Shown: one piece after another, positions 25,338-33,943 of the stretch | How the letters are laid out: each line of letters begins with the position of its first letter | Position numbering within the stretch: position 1 is the stretch's first letter | NCBI RefSeq assembly: GCF_001650725.1 | Contig: NZ_LXVX01000038.1 | Span: forward strand, 209,374-273,373 | Direction of reading: 5' to 3' | DNA: 64,000 nucleotides | Source of the DNA: Sphingobium sp. TCM1 | GTDB lineage: Bacteria > Pseudomonadota > Alphaproteobacteria > Sphingomonadales > Sphingomonadaceae | Program-made: the position numbers and the translations under genes | The notes under the pieces: generated by a model | Database searches by the model: none | The model's input: only the letters and a program-made list of their open reading frames with translations | What the model was told of the DNA's origin: nothing

Positions 25338-26591
25338 GTGTCCGAAGCCTATATCATCGACGCCGTCCGTACCCCGCGCGGAATAGGCAAGGTCGGAAAG
25401 GGCGCGCTCGCCCACATGCACCCCCAGCATCTGGCCGCGACCGTTCTCAAGGCGATCGCGGAGCGCAACCAGCTGAACACGGCCGACGTCGATGACGTGA
25501 TCTGGTCCACGTCGACCCAGAAGGGCAAGCAGGGCGGCGACATGGGCCGCATGGCGGCGCTGGATGCAGGCTACGACCCCAAAGCTAGCGGCATGACGCT
25601 GGATCGCTTCTGCGGCGGCGGCATCACGGCCGTGAGCATAGCCGCAGCCCAGATCATGGCCGGGATGGAGGATCTGGTCGTCGCCGGGGGCACCGAAATG
25701 ATGTCGCTCACGGCGACCATGGCGCAGGAAGAAATGGCCGCAGGCATCATGCCACTGGGCATGGGCTCGGGCAATGCGCGGCTTCAGGCGGTCCATCCCC
25801 AGTCGCACCAGGGCGTGTGCGGCGATGCCATCGCCAGTATGGAGGGCATCAGCCGCGAGGCACTCGACGCGCTGGGTCTGGAAAGCCAGAAGCGGGCCGA
25901 ACGCGCCATGGCCGAAGGGCGTTTCGACAAGTCGGTGGTGCCGGTGATCGATGATGCAGGCCATGTCGTGCTGGCGAAGGACGAATTTCCCCGTCCGCAG
26001 ACCACGGCCGAAGGCCTGGCTGCGCTCAAGCCTTCCTTCACCGCCATCGCCGACATGGCGATCGATGCGGAGGGCAATACGCCGCGCAGCCTGATCAATC
26101 AGAAATTCCCCGACCTCACGATCGAGCATTTTCATCACGCCGGCAATTCGTCGGGCGTGGTGGATGGCGCTGCGGCCGTGCTGCTGGCGTCCAAGGATTA
26201 TGCCGAAGCGCATGGCCTGAAACCCCGCGCCCGGATCGTCGCGACCGCCAATGTCGGCGACGACGCGACCCTGATGCTTAATGCACCGGTACCGGCCGCC
26301 AAAAAGGTGTTGGCCAAGGCGGGCCTCACCAAGGACGATATCGACCTGTGGGAGATCAACGAGGCATTTGCGGTAGTCGCCGAGAAGTTCATCCGTGACC
26401 TCGACCTCGATCGCGCGAAGGTGAACGTCAATGGCGGTTCGATCGCGCTTGGCCATCCCATCGGCGCGACGGGGGCCATCCTGATCGGTACCGTTCTCGA
26501 TGAACTGGAGCGCACGGGCGGCCGCTACGGCCTGGTCACGATGTGCGCCGCAGGCGGCATGGCCCCTGCAATCATCATCGAACGCATCTAA
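25338..26591 (+). CDS. Acetyl-CoA C-acyltransferase (thiolase)
   Basis: 417 residues from GTG 25338, with GGAGAAG just upstream. All three thiolase motifs are present: nucleophile LDRFCGGG near residue 89, NEAFAV, and GGSIALGHPIGATG then TMCAAGGM with the second Cys. It is a degradative thiolase that releases acetyl- or propionyl-CoA, probably completing the cycle begun by the FadB-like enzyme. Monocistronic, ended by a strong terminator. Confidence 0.93.
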   Translation: MSEAYIIDAVRTPRGIGKVGKGALAHMHPQHLAATVLKAIAERNQLNTADVDDVIWSTSTQKGKQGGDMGRMAALDAGYDPKASGMTLDRFCGGGITAVSIAAAQIMAGMEDLVVAGGTEMMSLTATMAQEEMAAGIMPLGMGSGNARLQAVHPQSHQGVCGDAIASMEGISREALDALGLESQKRAERAMAEGRFDKSVVPVIDDAGHVVLAKDEFPRPQTTAEGLAALKPSFTAIADMAIDAEGNTPRSLINQKFPDLTIEHFHHAGNSSGVVDGAAAVLLASKDYAEAHGLKPRARIVATANVGDDATLMLNAPVPAAKKVLAKAGLTKDDIDLWEINEAFAVVAEKFIRDLDLDRAKVNVNGGSIALGHPIGATGAILIGTVLDELERTGGRYGLVTMCAAGGMAPAIIIERI

Positions 26592-26615
26592 CACAGCCTT
26601 TCACACGGACGAGCA

Positions 26616-26655
26616 GACCCCCGAAGCGCGATTGCGCTTCGGGGGTCTTTCTTTT
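26616..26655 (+). terminator. Strong rho-independent terminator after the thiolase
   Basis: A perfect 14-bp stem GACCCCCGAAGCGC (26616-26629) / GCGCTTCGGGGGTC (26634-26647) with a 4-nt loop is followed by TTTCTTTT. Confidence 0.92.
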
Positions 26656-26691
26656 GGCAGTACCAGCCTTACGCGAGGCGATAATTTCCAT

Positions 26692-26721
26692 TTGACACTT
26701 ATGTTCCATTATGGAATTTAT
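26692..26721 (+). promoter_or_regulatory. marR promoter with operator dyad in the spacer
   Basis: TTGACA (26692-26697) is a consensus -35. An A/T-rich -10 (about 26716-26721) lies 18 nt further. The spacer and -10 edge carry a dyad TTCCA-TTA-TGGAA (26704-26716), a natural MarR-type site. The predicted start point falls at about the ATG of the MarR gene (26727). Confidence 0.6.
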
Positions 26722-26726
26722 ATGTC

Positions 26727-27209
26727 ATGTTACAGCGCGGCGAAATTTTCATCCAGCTTGTCGACGAGATCGCCCGCGCGCGCGGGCGCACCGATCTGGC
26801 CTTTCGTTCCATTCGGGAAGCGCATGACCTGACGGAGGTCGAGAATGTGGTGCTCACCGCCGTCACCCATGCGCCGCGCCCCTCCACGGTGCCCCAGATA
26901 GGAAGGTCGCTCGGGCATCCGCGCCAGGTCATCCAGCGCGCCGCCGATGCACTGGCGGCGCGGGGCCTGATCGAATGGCAGGACAATCCCGATCACAAGC
27001 GCGCGCGCCTGCTGATTCCCACGCCGCAGGGTACGGCGCTGCGCGAAGGCGATGATGCGGAAGGATTGCGCCTCGCCACGCTGCTGACAGAGGGGATCGA
27101 CCCGGCGCTGATCGCGCGCGCGGTCGCGGACCTGCGCACCATCCGCATGGGACTGAACGAAAATCTGCGCGTGATGGCTGAACGCGACGAAGCGGGAGAT
27201 GATGCATGA
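26727..27209 (+). CDS. MarR-family transcriptional regulator
   Basis: 160 residues with a central winged helix: VVLTAVTHAPRPSTVPQIGRS, then HPRQVIQRAADALAARGLIEW and the wing NPDHKRARLLIPTPQG. It probably represses its own promoter and the genes that follow, which are coupled to it (TGA 27207-27209 overlaps ATG 27206). There is no Shine-Dalgarno sequence before the ATG and the promoter sits unusually close, so the mRNA may be leaderless. The downstream genes form a kinase/dehydrogenase/SDR set, giving it an obvious target operon. Confidence 0.88.
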   Translation: MLQRGEIFIQLVDEIARARGRTDLAFRSIREAHDLTEVENVVLTAVTHAPRPSTVPQIGRSLGHPRQVIQRAADALAARGLIEWQDNPDHKRARLLIPTPQGTALREGDDAEGLRLATLLTEGIDPALIARAVADLRTIRMGLNENLRVMAERDEAGDDA

Positions 27210-28273
27210 GCGATGATCTGACTGGCCTGGTCGACATCCCCAAACTGACGGGTTGGCTCGACGAACATATTCCGCAATTGGGCGACGGCCCGCTGACCGC
27301 AAGGAAGATCCATGGCGGCACCAGCAACGTAATACTGTCCCTAGAGCGCGGCGGCGAGACGATGGTGTTGCGCCGCCCGCCGGTTATCGCGCCCCCCGGC
27401 AGCGAGAAGAGCGTGCTGCGCGAGGCGCGCGTGCTGACCGCGCTCAACGGTACACCCGTGCCGCACCCGATCTGCCGGGGCAGCTGCGCCGACACCGACG
27501 TGATCGGCGCGCCCTTCTATATAATGGACAAGGTTGATGGCTGGGCCGCGTCGATCATAGACGAGCATATCTATCACCAGGCGCCGTTTGACCGGGCACC
27601 CTACGAATATGGCGTGGCTTATGCGATGGTCGACGGACTCGTGGCGCTTGCCAATGTCGATTACAAGGCGGTCGGGCTCGAAGGCTTTGGCAAGCCGGAC
27701 AATTATCTGGAACGGCAGGTCGATCGCTGGGAAGGCCAACTGCTGAGCTACAAGGAACTCTATGATTATCCTGGCCGTGAGTTGCCGGGATATGAACTGA
27801 CGCGCGACTGGTTGCGCGCCAACATCCCCTCCTCCTTCAAGGCCGGGATCATCCATGGCGATGTCGGCACGCCCAACGCACTGTTCGCCGACGGACCGCC
27901 CTGCCGTCTCAATGCGCTGATCGATTGGGAGCTGTCGACCATCGGCGATCCGCTGCTGGACCTTGCCTCCTTCACCAACGCGATGCGGGACGAGGCAGTT
28001 CCGGACGTGCTGCCCTCCAAGCGGCTCTATAATAGCGAGAACTGGCCGACGCGGCAGGAAATGGCTCGCTATTATGCGGCTGGCACGGGTCGGGACATGG
28101 CCGATTTCGACTATTATGCGATCCTGGCCATGTTCAAGGGCGGGTGCATCCTGGAATATAAGGTCGCGCAGTCGCAGGCAGGCATATTGTCCCACGAGAC
28201 GGGCGTCTTCTTTTCCCGCCTGGTGCTCGAAAGCTTCGCCAACGCCGCGGACCTGATCCGCCGGATCGGCTGA
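27206..28273 (+). CDS. APH-family phosphotransferase, ACAD10/11 kinase-domain type
   Basis: 355 residues of the aminoglycoside-phosphotransferase/choline-kinase fold: GGTSNVILSL, MVLRRPP (ATP-binding Lys/Arg region), catalytic loop IIHGDVGTPN, and metal-binding LIDWELSTIGDPLLDLA. These are the sequence marks of the kinase domain of ACAD10/ACAD11 and of LvaA-like proteins that phosphorylate 4-hydroxyacyl-CoA. The next gene is the matching dehydrogenase, so I read the pair as a split ACAD10/11 system rather than antibiotic resistance. A second such pair is at 40090-42386. Confidence 0.88.
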   Translation: MSDDLTGLVDIPKLTGWLDEHIPQLGDGPLTARKIHGGTSNVILSLERGGETMVLRRPPVIAPPGSEKSVLREARVLTALNGTPVPHPICRGSCADTDVIGAPFYIMDKVDGWAASIIDEHIYHQAPFDRAPYEYGVAYAMVDGLVALANVDYKAVGLEGFGKPDNYLERQVDRWEGQLLSYKELYDYPGRELPGYELTRDWLRANIPSSFKAGIIHGDVGTPNALFADGPPCRLNALIDWELSTIGDPLLDLASFTNAMRDEAVPDVLPSKRLYNSENWPTRQEMARYYAAGTGRDMADFDYYAILAMFKGGCILEYKVAQSQAGILSHETGVFFSRLVLESFANAADLIRRIG

Positions 28274-28303
28274 CATCCCCATAGGATCTGAGAGGATAGA
28301 GTC

Positions 28304-29617
28304 ATGGATTTTACCGTAGACCCCGCGTTCCAAGCCAAGCTCGACTGGATGCTCGACTTCGTGAAGACCGAATGCGAACCGATCGACCTGCTCTTCCCGC
28401 ATCATGGCGACCCCTATGATACAAGCAATGCCAAGGCGCGCGCCATCATTGCGCCGTTGCAGGACCAGGTGAAGGCGCAGGGCCTGTGGGCCTGCCATCT
28501 CGACCCCCATCTGGGCGGCAAGGGCTATGGTCAGATGAAGCTCGCCTATATGAACGAGATTATCGGCCGCTCCTATTGGGCGCCGACCATCTTCGGCACC
28601 GCCGCGCCTGATACCGGCAATGCCGAGATCTTGGCGATGTTCGGCACGCCCGAGCAAAAGGCGCGTTACCTACAGCCACTGCTCGACGGCGACATCGTGT
28701 CCTGCTTTTCGATGACCGAGCCACAGGCGGGGGCCGACCCCAAGGAATTCGAGTGCCGCGCGGCACGCGATGGCGACGAATGGGTGATCGAGGGCTATAA
28801 ATGGTTCTCATCCAACGCACGCTACGCATCGTTCCTGATCGTGATGGCGGTGACAGACCCGGACGCACCAGCGCACAGCCGCATGTCGATGCTGGTCGTG
28901 CCGGCGGAAACGCCTGGCATCGAAATCATCCGCAATGTCGGCACGATCGGCGACGACCCGCTGGACGACAGCCACGGCATCCACGGCTATATTCATTATA
29001 ATCAGGTGCGCGTGCCGCTCGACGCGATGCTTGGTGCGCCGGGCGACGGCTTCAAGGTCGCGCAGGCGCGGCTAGGCGGCGGCCGCGTCCATCACGCCAT
29101 GCGGACGGTCGGACGCTGCCAGCGTGCGTTCGAGATGATGCAGGAGCGCGTCGTGTCGCGCCGCACGCAAGGCAAGCTTCTGGCCGATCACCAGTTCGTG
29201 CAGGGCATGATCGCCGACACGGCGATCGAGATCGAGCAGTTTCGGATGCTGGTGCTGAAGACGGCCTGGGTGATCGACAACGAGCCGCATGGGGCTGCGC
29301 GCACGCTGATCGCGATGTGCAAGGTACAGATGGCCAAAATCTACCATGACGTGGTGCAGCGCGCGATCCAGATCCACGGCAGCTATGGCGTCACGAACGA
29401 AACCGTGCTGTCGGCCATGTGGATGAGCCTGCCCAGCCTGGCGCTGGCCGACGGGCCAACCGAGGTGCACAAGGTGCAAGTCGCCAAGGCCTATACCCGC
29501 AACGCCAGGCCGTCCCAAGGTCTGTTCCCGACCGAGCACATTCCCGACCGGCTGGCAGCGGTGCGCGCCAGATATGCCGACATCCTGGCCGACTCGACGC
29601 TGGAGGTGGCGGCATGA
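28304..29617 (+). CDS. Acyl-CoA dehydrogenase, ACAD10/11 type
   Basis: 437 residues, longer than ordinary dehydrogenases. FSMTEPQAGADPKEF, the loop WFSSNARYASF, and the C-terminal LADGPTEVHKVQVAKAYTR, whose Asp replaces the usual catalytic Glu of other dehydrogenases, identify the ACAD10/11 subgroup. In that subgroup the enzyme acts on the 4-phosphoryl-acyl-CoA made by the partner kinase. It is 30 bp after the kinase gene and 4-bp overlapped by the following SDR gene, so the three form one unit under MarR. Confidence 0.9.
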   Translation: MDFTVDPAFQAKLDWMLDFVKTECEPIDLLFPHHGDPYDTSNAKARAIIAPLQDQVKAQGLWACHLDPHLGGKGYGQMKLAYMNEIIGRSYWAPTIFGTAAPDTGNAEILAMFGTPEQKARYLQPLLDGDIVSCFSMTEPQAGADPKEFECRAARDGDEWVIEGYKWFSSNARYASFLIVMAVTDPDAPAHSRMSMLVVPAETPGIEIIRNVGTIGDDPLDDSHGIHGYIHYNQVRVPLDAMLGAPGDGFKVAQARLGGGRVHHAMRTVGRCQRAFEMMQERVVSRRTQGKLLADHQFVQGMIADTAIEIEQFRMLVLKTAWVIDNEPHGAARTLIAMCKVQMAKIYHDVVQRAIQIHGSYGVTNETVLSAMWMSLPSLALADGPTEVHKVQVAKAYTRNARPSQGLFPTEHIPDRLAAVRARYADILADSTLEVAA

Positions 29618-30357
29618 GCGATCCGCTGTTCGACCTGACCGGGAAGGTCGCGCTGGTCACGGGCGGCAGCCGCGGACTGGGACGGGAGATGGTGCTAGCC
29701 TTTGCCGAGCATGGCGCGGACCTCATCATCGCCAGCCGCAAGCTGGAGGCGTGCGAGGAAGTGGCCGCGCAGGTGCGGGCGAAAGGCCGCAAAGCGCTGG
29801 CCTGGTCGGCGCATTGCGGGCGATGGGACGATATCGACGCTCTGATCGAGGGCAGCTATGCGCAGTTCGGCAAGGTCGACATTTTGGTCAACAATGCGGG
29901 CATGAGTCCCTATTGCCCCAGCCATGAAGTGACTGAAAAGCTTTTCGACAGCGTGCTGAACCTGAATTTCAAGGGGCCGTTCCGGCTTGCCAGCCAGATC
30001 GGCAAGCGGATGTATGATGGCGATGGCGGCACGATCATCAACATATCATCGACAGGGGGCGTGATGCCGCTGCCGGGAATCATCCCCTACGGCTCATCCA
30101 AGGCCGCTCTGAACGCGATGACGCTGTCGATGGCGCATGAATATGCACCCAAGGTGCGTGTGAATACGCTGTCGGCCGGGCCATTCCTGACCGACATCGC
30201 CGATGCCTGGACGCCCGAGGCTCGCGAGACGGCACGCAATGCCCTGAACCGGCCCGGTCGACCCGAGGAGGTGGTAACGTCAGCGCTCTACCTCGCCAGT
30301 CCGGCATCAAGTTACACCACCGGCACGCTGCTCCGCGTGGACGGCGGCACTTGGTAG
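29614..30357 (+). CDS. SDR-family oxidoreductase
   Basis: 247 residues. VALVTGGSRGLGREMVLAF is the cofactor loop, NNAGMSPY is intact, and the triad is in ISSTGGVMPLPGIIPYGSSKAAL. Its ATG overlaps the TGA of the dehydrogenase gene. Last gene of the MarR/kinase/dehydrogenase unit; it would oxidise or reduce a hydroxyl group of the same intermediate, but this is inferred only from position. Confidence 0.9.
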   Translation: MSDPLFDLTGKVALVTGGSRGLGREMVLAFAEHGADLIIASRKLEACEEVAAQVRAKGRKALAWSAHCGRWDDIDALIEGSYAQFGKVDILVNNAGMSPYCPSHEVTEKLFDSVLNLNFKGPFRLASQIGKRMYDGDGGTIINISSTGGVMPLPGIIPYGSSKAALNAMTLSMAHEYAPKVRVNTLSAGPFLTDIADAWTPEARETARNALNRPGRPEEVVTSALYLASPASSYTTGTLLRVDGGTW

Positions 30358-30594
30358 GGCATTGGGTGAGGACAATCCCAAAGGTCCACGCACGACCGCA
30401 CCGCCGGTCGTGATTCGTTTTCTGCCTATTTTGTCAGCCACTTGGCCGCGAATAATCTGCCTTCGGAAAGGTCCATTCGTCGCAAAATTCAGTGACCCGC
30501 CTCAATTTTCCCAAAAAATCGCTGCGCACCCAATCTGCAGCCCATGATCGGACTAGCGCTCAACCTGCGCCCTCGCTACGGGACAAACTTATAT

Positions 30595-30610
30595 AAATAG
30601 GTTCCTGTTT
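30595..30610 (+). promoter_or_regulatory. AAATAGGTTCCTGTTT palindromic operator before the porin gene
   Basis: This 16-mer differs by one base from the perfect dyad at 33875-33890. It follows ACTTATATAA, a possible -10 region, and lies 20 bp upstream of the porin start. Likely a shared repressor site. The rest of the 273-bp gap (30358-30630) shows no gene. Confidence 0.5.
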
Positions 30611-30630
30611 TCGGGTCGGGAGAGTATGCA

Positions 30631-32091
30631 TTGCCGTTACTTAGAATGAGCCGCCTTTCGCGTTCAACTCTGTCGTTGGGCGCTCTGGCTGTCACATGCA
30701 GCCTGTGCTGGACTGGCGCGGCCAGCGCCCAGAGCGCGCAGCATGGTCCTGCCGATCCAATGCCGAACAAGGGTGCGACACAGCCTGAACAATCGGACAG
30801 GACCGGCTCTCCATTATCGCCCTTATCACCGGGATCCTCATCGCTTGCGCCAACGGGCAGGCCGGCAAAACGCAATCCCAAAGACTATGCGCGCTTCGAC
30901 AAGTTACGCGAACCCATGCTGACAACGCAGTTCCCGGGCATCATCGACACTATCGTGGGCAATCGCGGCGGCGTTCGCGACGCGCTGGCCGATCACGGCA
31001 TCGGGGTCGAGATGCAGTCGGCTTCGTCAGTTCAAACATCTCTGACCGCCACCGGTATGCCGAGCGATCCACAGGTCTACAATGGCCAGAAATTTACGCT
31101 GCGCAACAACGCGCTCAACATCTACGTCACCAAGACGCTGGACGACATCGGCCTGGGCGACACGATGCTGACGGTCGGCGGCGGCTATTCGGTAACAAGC
31201 TTCGCCCCCAATGGCCGCAATTCGATCACCTTCAAGACGCTGTCCATCTATCATGGCTTCGCCAATCATACGGTGGAGGTGAAAGCGGGCTTCTTGCAGA
31301 ATTATCTGCATTTCGCGGGTCTTATCACCGGCGGGAATCCGACATTGACGACGGGGCTTGTCTCGCTGCTGCCCGTTCAGGCTGGCCTGAGCGCAGAACC
31401 GGCCACCACGCCTGGCGTCAACGTCCAGATCAACGGCAAGAAGGGCCTTTACCTGCTGGGCGGGGTGCAGCGATCGCTCAACCCCCGCGGAATTGCAGAA
31501 GAAATCCGAACGAACGGAATCGGCCTTGATTGGCATCAGCATAATGCCAAAGCTCTTTATATCGGCGAAGTGGGTATCCGGCGCAAAGCATCTCCCACGC
31601 AGCGCAGCTTCTGGGCGCGGGCGGGCTATCTCTACAACATGTCGGATTATGATCGCTTCCTGGGCGGCAGCGACCATAATTATTCCTATTACGCGCTGAT
31701 TGATTATCAGGCGACCCGGCCCGACAACCAATTGTTCTTCCGAGGCCTTTATCTGGGCGCCAGCTACAGCGCGGCGCGCAAATCAGTCAGCGCTTTCAGC
31801 CATGCGGGCGAGATACGGGCCTATTATGTTGGCCCATTCAACGCCAGGCCGACCGATTCTTTAAACCTGACCGTCAGTTACAATCGGTTCAGCGAAGACC
31901 TGCACGCATCCTATGGGCTGCGCGGAATCGACACCGCCCGGCACCAAGTCGGCATATCGGGTGCCTATGCAGTCCATCTGGGCCCCGGCGTCCGTATCGC
32001 ACCCGCACTGCAATATGTGTTCAACCCGACGTTCCTACCGGGATACAAGAATGTGCTGCTGGGGTCGGCCTCACTCTATCTGGCGTTCTGA
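30631..32091 (+). CDS. OprB-like carbohydrate/substrate-selective outer-membrane porin
   Basis: 486 residues from a TTG preceded by GGGAGAG; an ATG at 30646 is the alternative. A Sec signal peptide (hydrophobic LSLGALAVTCSLCW, cleavage near ASAQ) leads into a low-complexity linker rich in Pro/Ser/Gly, then a beta-barrel domain of about 380 residues with alternating aromatic strands and a terminal Phe (LYLAF). RGGVRDALADHGIGVEM and the late YNRFSEDL resemble the OprB family. It should pass the catabolic substrate into the periplasm. Monocistronic, ended by a perfect hairpin. Confidence 0.82.
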   Translation: MPLLRMSRLSRSTLSLGALAVTCSLCWTGAASAQSAQHGPADPMPNKGATQPEQSDRTGSPLSPLSPGSSSLAPTGRPAKRNPKDYARFDKLREPMLTTQFPGIIDTIVGNRGGVRDALADHGIGVEMQSASSVQTSLTATGMPSDPQVYNGQKFTLRNNALNIYVTKTLDDIGLGDTMLTVGGGYSVTSFAPNGRNSITFKTLSIYHGFANHTVEVKAGFLQNYLHFAGLITGGNPTLTTGLVSLLPVQAGLSAEPATTPGVNVQINGKKGLYLLGGVQRSLNPRGIAEEIRTNGIGLDWHQHNAKALYIGEVGIRRKASPTQRSFWARAGYLYNMSDYDRFLGGSDHNYSYYALIDYQATRPDNQLFFRGLYLGASYSAARKSVSAFSHAGEIRAYYVGPFNARPTDSLNLTVSYNRFSEDLHASYGLRGIDTARHQVGISGAYAVHLGPGVRIAPALQYVFNPTFLPGYKNVLLGSASLYLAF

Positions 32092-32103
32092 AGCATAGGA
32101 GTC

Positions 32104-32131
32104 GCTCCAGTCAGGATTGACTGACTGGAGC
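32104..32131. terminator. Hairpin between convergent porin and enoyl-CoA hydratase genes
   Basis: GCTCCAGTCA (32104-32113) pairs perfectly with TGACTGGAGC (32122-32131) around 8 nt. It serves both strands; no long T-run is seen. Confidence 0.65.
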
Positions 32132-32150
32132 CGACTTCCGTCACGCTACA

Positions 32151-32945
32151 TTATTTACCGATGAATACCGGCGCACGCTTGCTCTTTACCGCATCCAGCC
32201 CTTCCTTGAAATCCTCCGTGCCCAGCAGGATCGCCTGGTTGAGGACGTTGGTGGACCATTCCGCCTCCATGGATGTCTCCAACCCGCGATGCAGCGCTTC
32301 CTTCACCTGTGCATAGGCGAGGGGAGCGATGGCGGCGAGTTCCAGCGCCAGTTCCCGGCCGCGATCGGCCAGCGCGTCGATCCCGACCAGTTCGGACGCC
32401 AGACCGATCCGCTCAGCCTCCAGCGCCTTGACTGGCAGGCCGCGCAGCACGATCTGTGTGGCACGGCCAAGGCCGACGAGCCGCGGCAACAGAAAGACGC
32501 CACCCAGCGGCGGCATGATGCCCAGTTTGATCCAGCTTTCCTGAAAGAAGGCATTGTCCGCCACAATGCGGAAGTCGCAGGCGAGCGACAATTCGCAGCC
32601 GACGGTGACAGCGGCCCCCTGCACCAACGCAACCGTGGGTTTTGGACAATGGTAGATGCGCTTGGCTGCGCCCTGGAAATGGGAGTAGATCTGCGCCTTG
32701 ATCTGCGGCGCCGGGGTGCGGGTGAGTTCATCGAGAAAGGCAAAATCGGCGCCCGCGCAGAAATGTTTGCCCGCCGCTGCCAGTACGATCACAGACACGG
32801 CAGGGTCGGCAGTCAGCGCGTCCATGCCCCGACAGATTTCCTCCATAGTCTGCGGGCGCAGCGTATTGCCCTTTTCGGGCCGGTTAAGGGTCAGGGTCCC
32901 GATACGGTCGGCGACGGAAAGGGCGATATCCTCATATTGGCTCAT
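32151..32945 (-). CDS. Enoyl-CoA hydratase/isomerase family protein
   Basis: 264 residues, crotonase fold. TLTLNRPEKGNTL opens the protein, FCAGADFAFL is the CoA loop, and VQGAAVTVGCELSLACDF the oxyanion segment. The second catalytic position lies in FFQESWIKLGIMPPLGG, which matches isomerase-like members better than classical hydratases. GGAG lies 6 nt before the ATG. The AACATAG-type motif lies 33 bp upstream. Confidence 0.9.
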   Translation of the reverse strand: MSQYEDIALSVADRIGTLTLNRPEKGNTLRPQTMEEICRGMDALTADPAVSVIVLAAAGKHFCAGADFAFLDELTRTPAPQIKAQIYSHFQGAAKRIYHCPKPTVALVQGAAVTVGCELSLACDFRIVADNAFFQESWIKLGIMPPLGGVFLLPRLVGLGRATQIVLRGLPVKALEAERIGLASELVGIDALADRGRELALELAAIAPLAYAQVKEALHRGLETSMEAEWSTNVLNQAILLGTEDFKEGLDAVKSKRAPVFIGK

Positions 32946-32977
32946 ACGGGCTCCTCTGATTTATGGATTTTGGCCAT

Positions 32978-32994
32978 AACATAGTTATACAGGT
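32978..32994 (-). promoter_or_regulatory. AACATAGTTATACAGGT motif upstream of the enoyl-CoA hydratase
   Basis: Second copy of the 17-mer, one mismatch from 4391-4407. It overlaps a small dyad ATAAC-ATA-GTTAT. Confidence 0.45.
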
Positions 32995-33023
32995 TGGCCA
33001 GCCCACCTCGCCTCGCTGACGCC

Positions 33024-33857
33024 TTATCGCTGCTTGGTCGGGTCGATCATCGCGATGAAATTGGCGATCTGCTCCTCACCGCCATTGGGGCGCCAGCCGG
33101 ACACGGCCATCGCGTCGCTGCCGGGGTCGCTCCCATGACGCATCCGCCCCTTATTGTCCTCCATCGCATCGACGATGAAGCGGGCGGCATCCTCGATCGA
33201 CCAGATGGTGAAATCGCCCGCGAACAGTTCGCGCTGACGCTTCGCCATGGCTTCATAGGCAGGATATTCGACCGCGTGTGCGACACGGACCGTAACAGAC
33301 TCCTTGTTGATACCGGTCTTGACCGCGCCGGGCAGGATTTCCAGAACGGAGATGCCGAACTGTTCCACCTCAGCCCGCAAGGTTTCGGTAAAGGCCATCA
33401 TCGCGCCCTTGGTCGCGCGGTAGGGTGCGAGGAAGGGCATGGGATTATAGATCGACCCGGAATTGATGTTGCAGATCAATCCTTTGTGTCGTGCGCGCAT
33501 GATCGGGATGGCACGCTGTGTCATGGCGACATGGCCGAGAAAATTGACTTCGAAATAGAGCCGCCATTCGTCGAGCGGGATATGTTCGATCGGAAGATTC
33601 TTGAGGCGGATGCCGGCATTGTTGACCAGCACGTCGAGATCATCTGGAAAGGCGAAATCGCCCGGCCGGGTTATGTCGAGCACCTGAACGTCGACCGCGC
33701 CGGGCAAACCATGCACCGCCTGCTCCACATCGGCGCGCTGCGCCTCTTCATAGATGAGCGCCAATGTCCTGTAGCCCCGCCGCGCGGATTCTGCAGCGAT
33801 GCCAAGGCCGATGCCGCCGCCTGCGCCAGTCACCGCCATAGTGCCGTCGATCCTCAT
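33024..33857 (-). CDS. SDR-family oxidoreductase
   Basis: 277 residues. VTGAGGGIGLGIAAESA cofactor loop, NNAGIRLKN, and the triad INSGSIYNPMPFLAPYRATKGA. The C-terminal third (EYPAYEAMAKRQRELF) lacks the usual DGG tail, so it belongs to the classical SDR subgroup with a retinol/hydroxysteroid-dehydrogenase-like C-terminus. An ATG at 33863 is an alternative start. Its promoter carries the perfect AAACAGG-TT-CCTGTTT dyad. Confidence 0.85.
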   Translation of the reverse strand: MRIDGTMAVTGAGGGIGLGIAAESARRGYRTLALIYEEAQRADVEQAVHGLPGAVDVQVLDITRPGDFAFPDDLDVLVNNAGIRLKNLPIEHIPLDEWRLYFEVNFLGHVAMTQRAIPIMRARHKGLICNINSGSIYNPMPFLAPYRATKGAMMAFTETLRAEVEQFGISVLEILPGAVKTGINKESVTVRVAHAVEYPAYEAMAKRQRELFAGDFTIWSIEDAARFIVDAMEDNKGRMRHGSDPGSDAMAVSGWRPNGGEEQIANFIAMIDPTKQR

Positions 33858-33874
33858 CCTCACCGCCCTTTCTT

Positions 33875-33890
33875 AAACAGGTTCCTGTTT
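33875..33890. promoter_or_regulatory. Perfect operator dyad AAACAGGTTCCTGTTT
   Basis: AAACAGG (33875-33881) and CCTGTTT (33884-33890) form a perfect inverted repeat with a 2-nt centre, 12 to 18 bp upstream of the SDR start. Fifteen of 16 bases match 30595-30610. TetR-family sites have this size and symmetry. Confidence 0.6.
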
Positions 33891-33943
33891 CTGATATGGA
33901 AGAATGATCGGGAGAAAAAGGAGAAATCGACGAAGCGCATTCG

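Noticed and set aside
27206..28273. Aminoglycoside resistance gene
   Set aside because: Despite the APH fold, the sequence and the adjacent DGPTEVH dehydrogenase fit the ACAD10/11 kinase domain.
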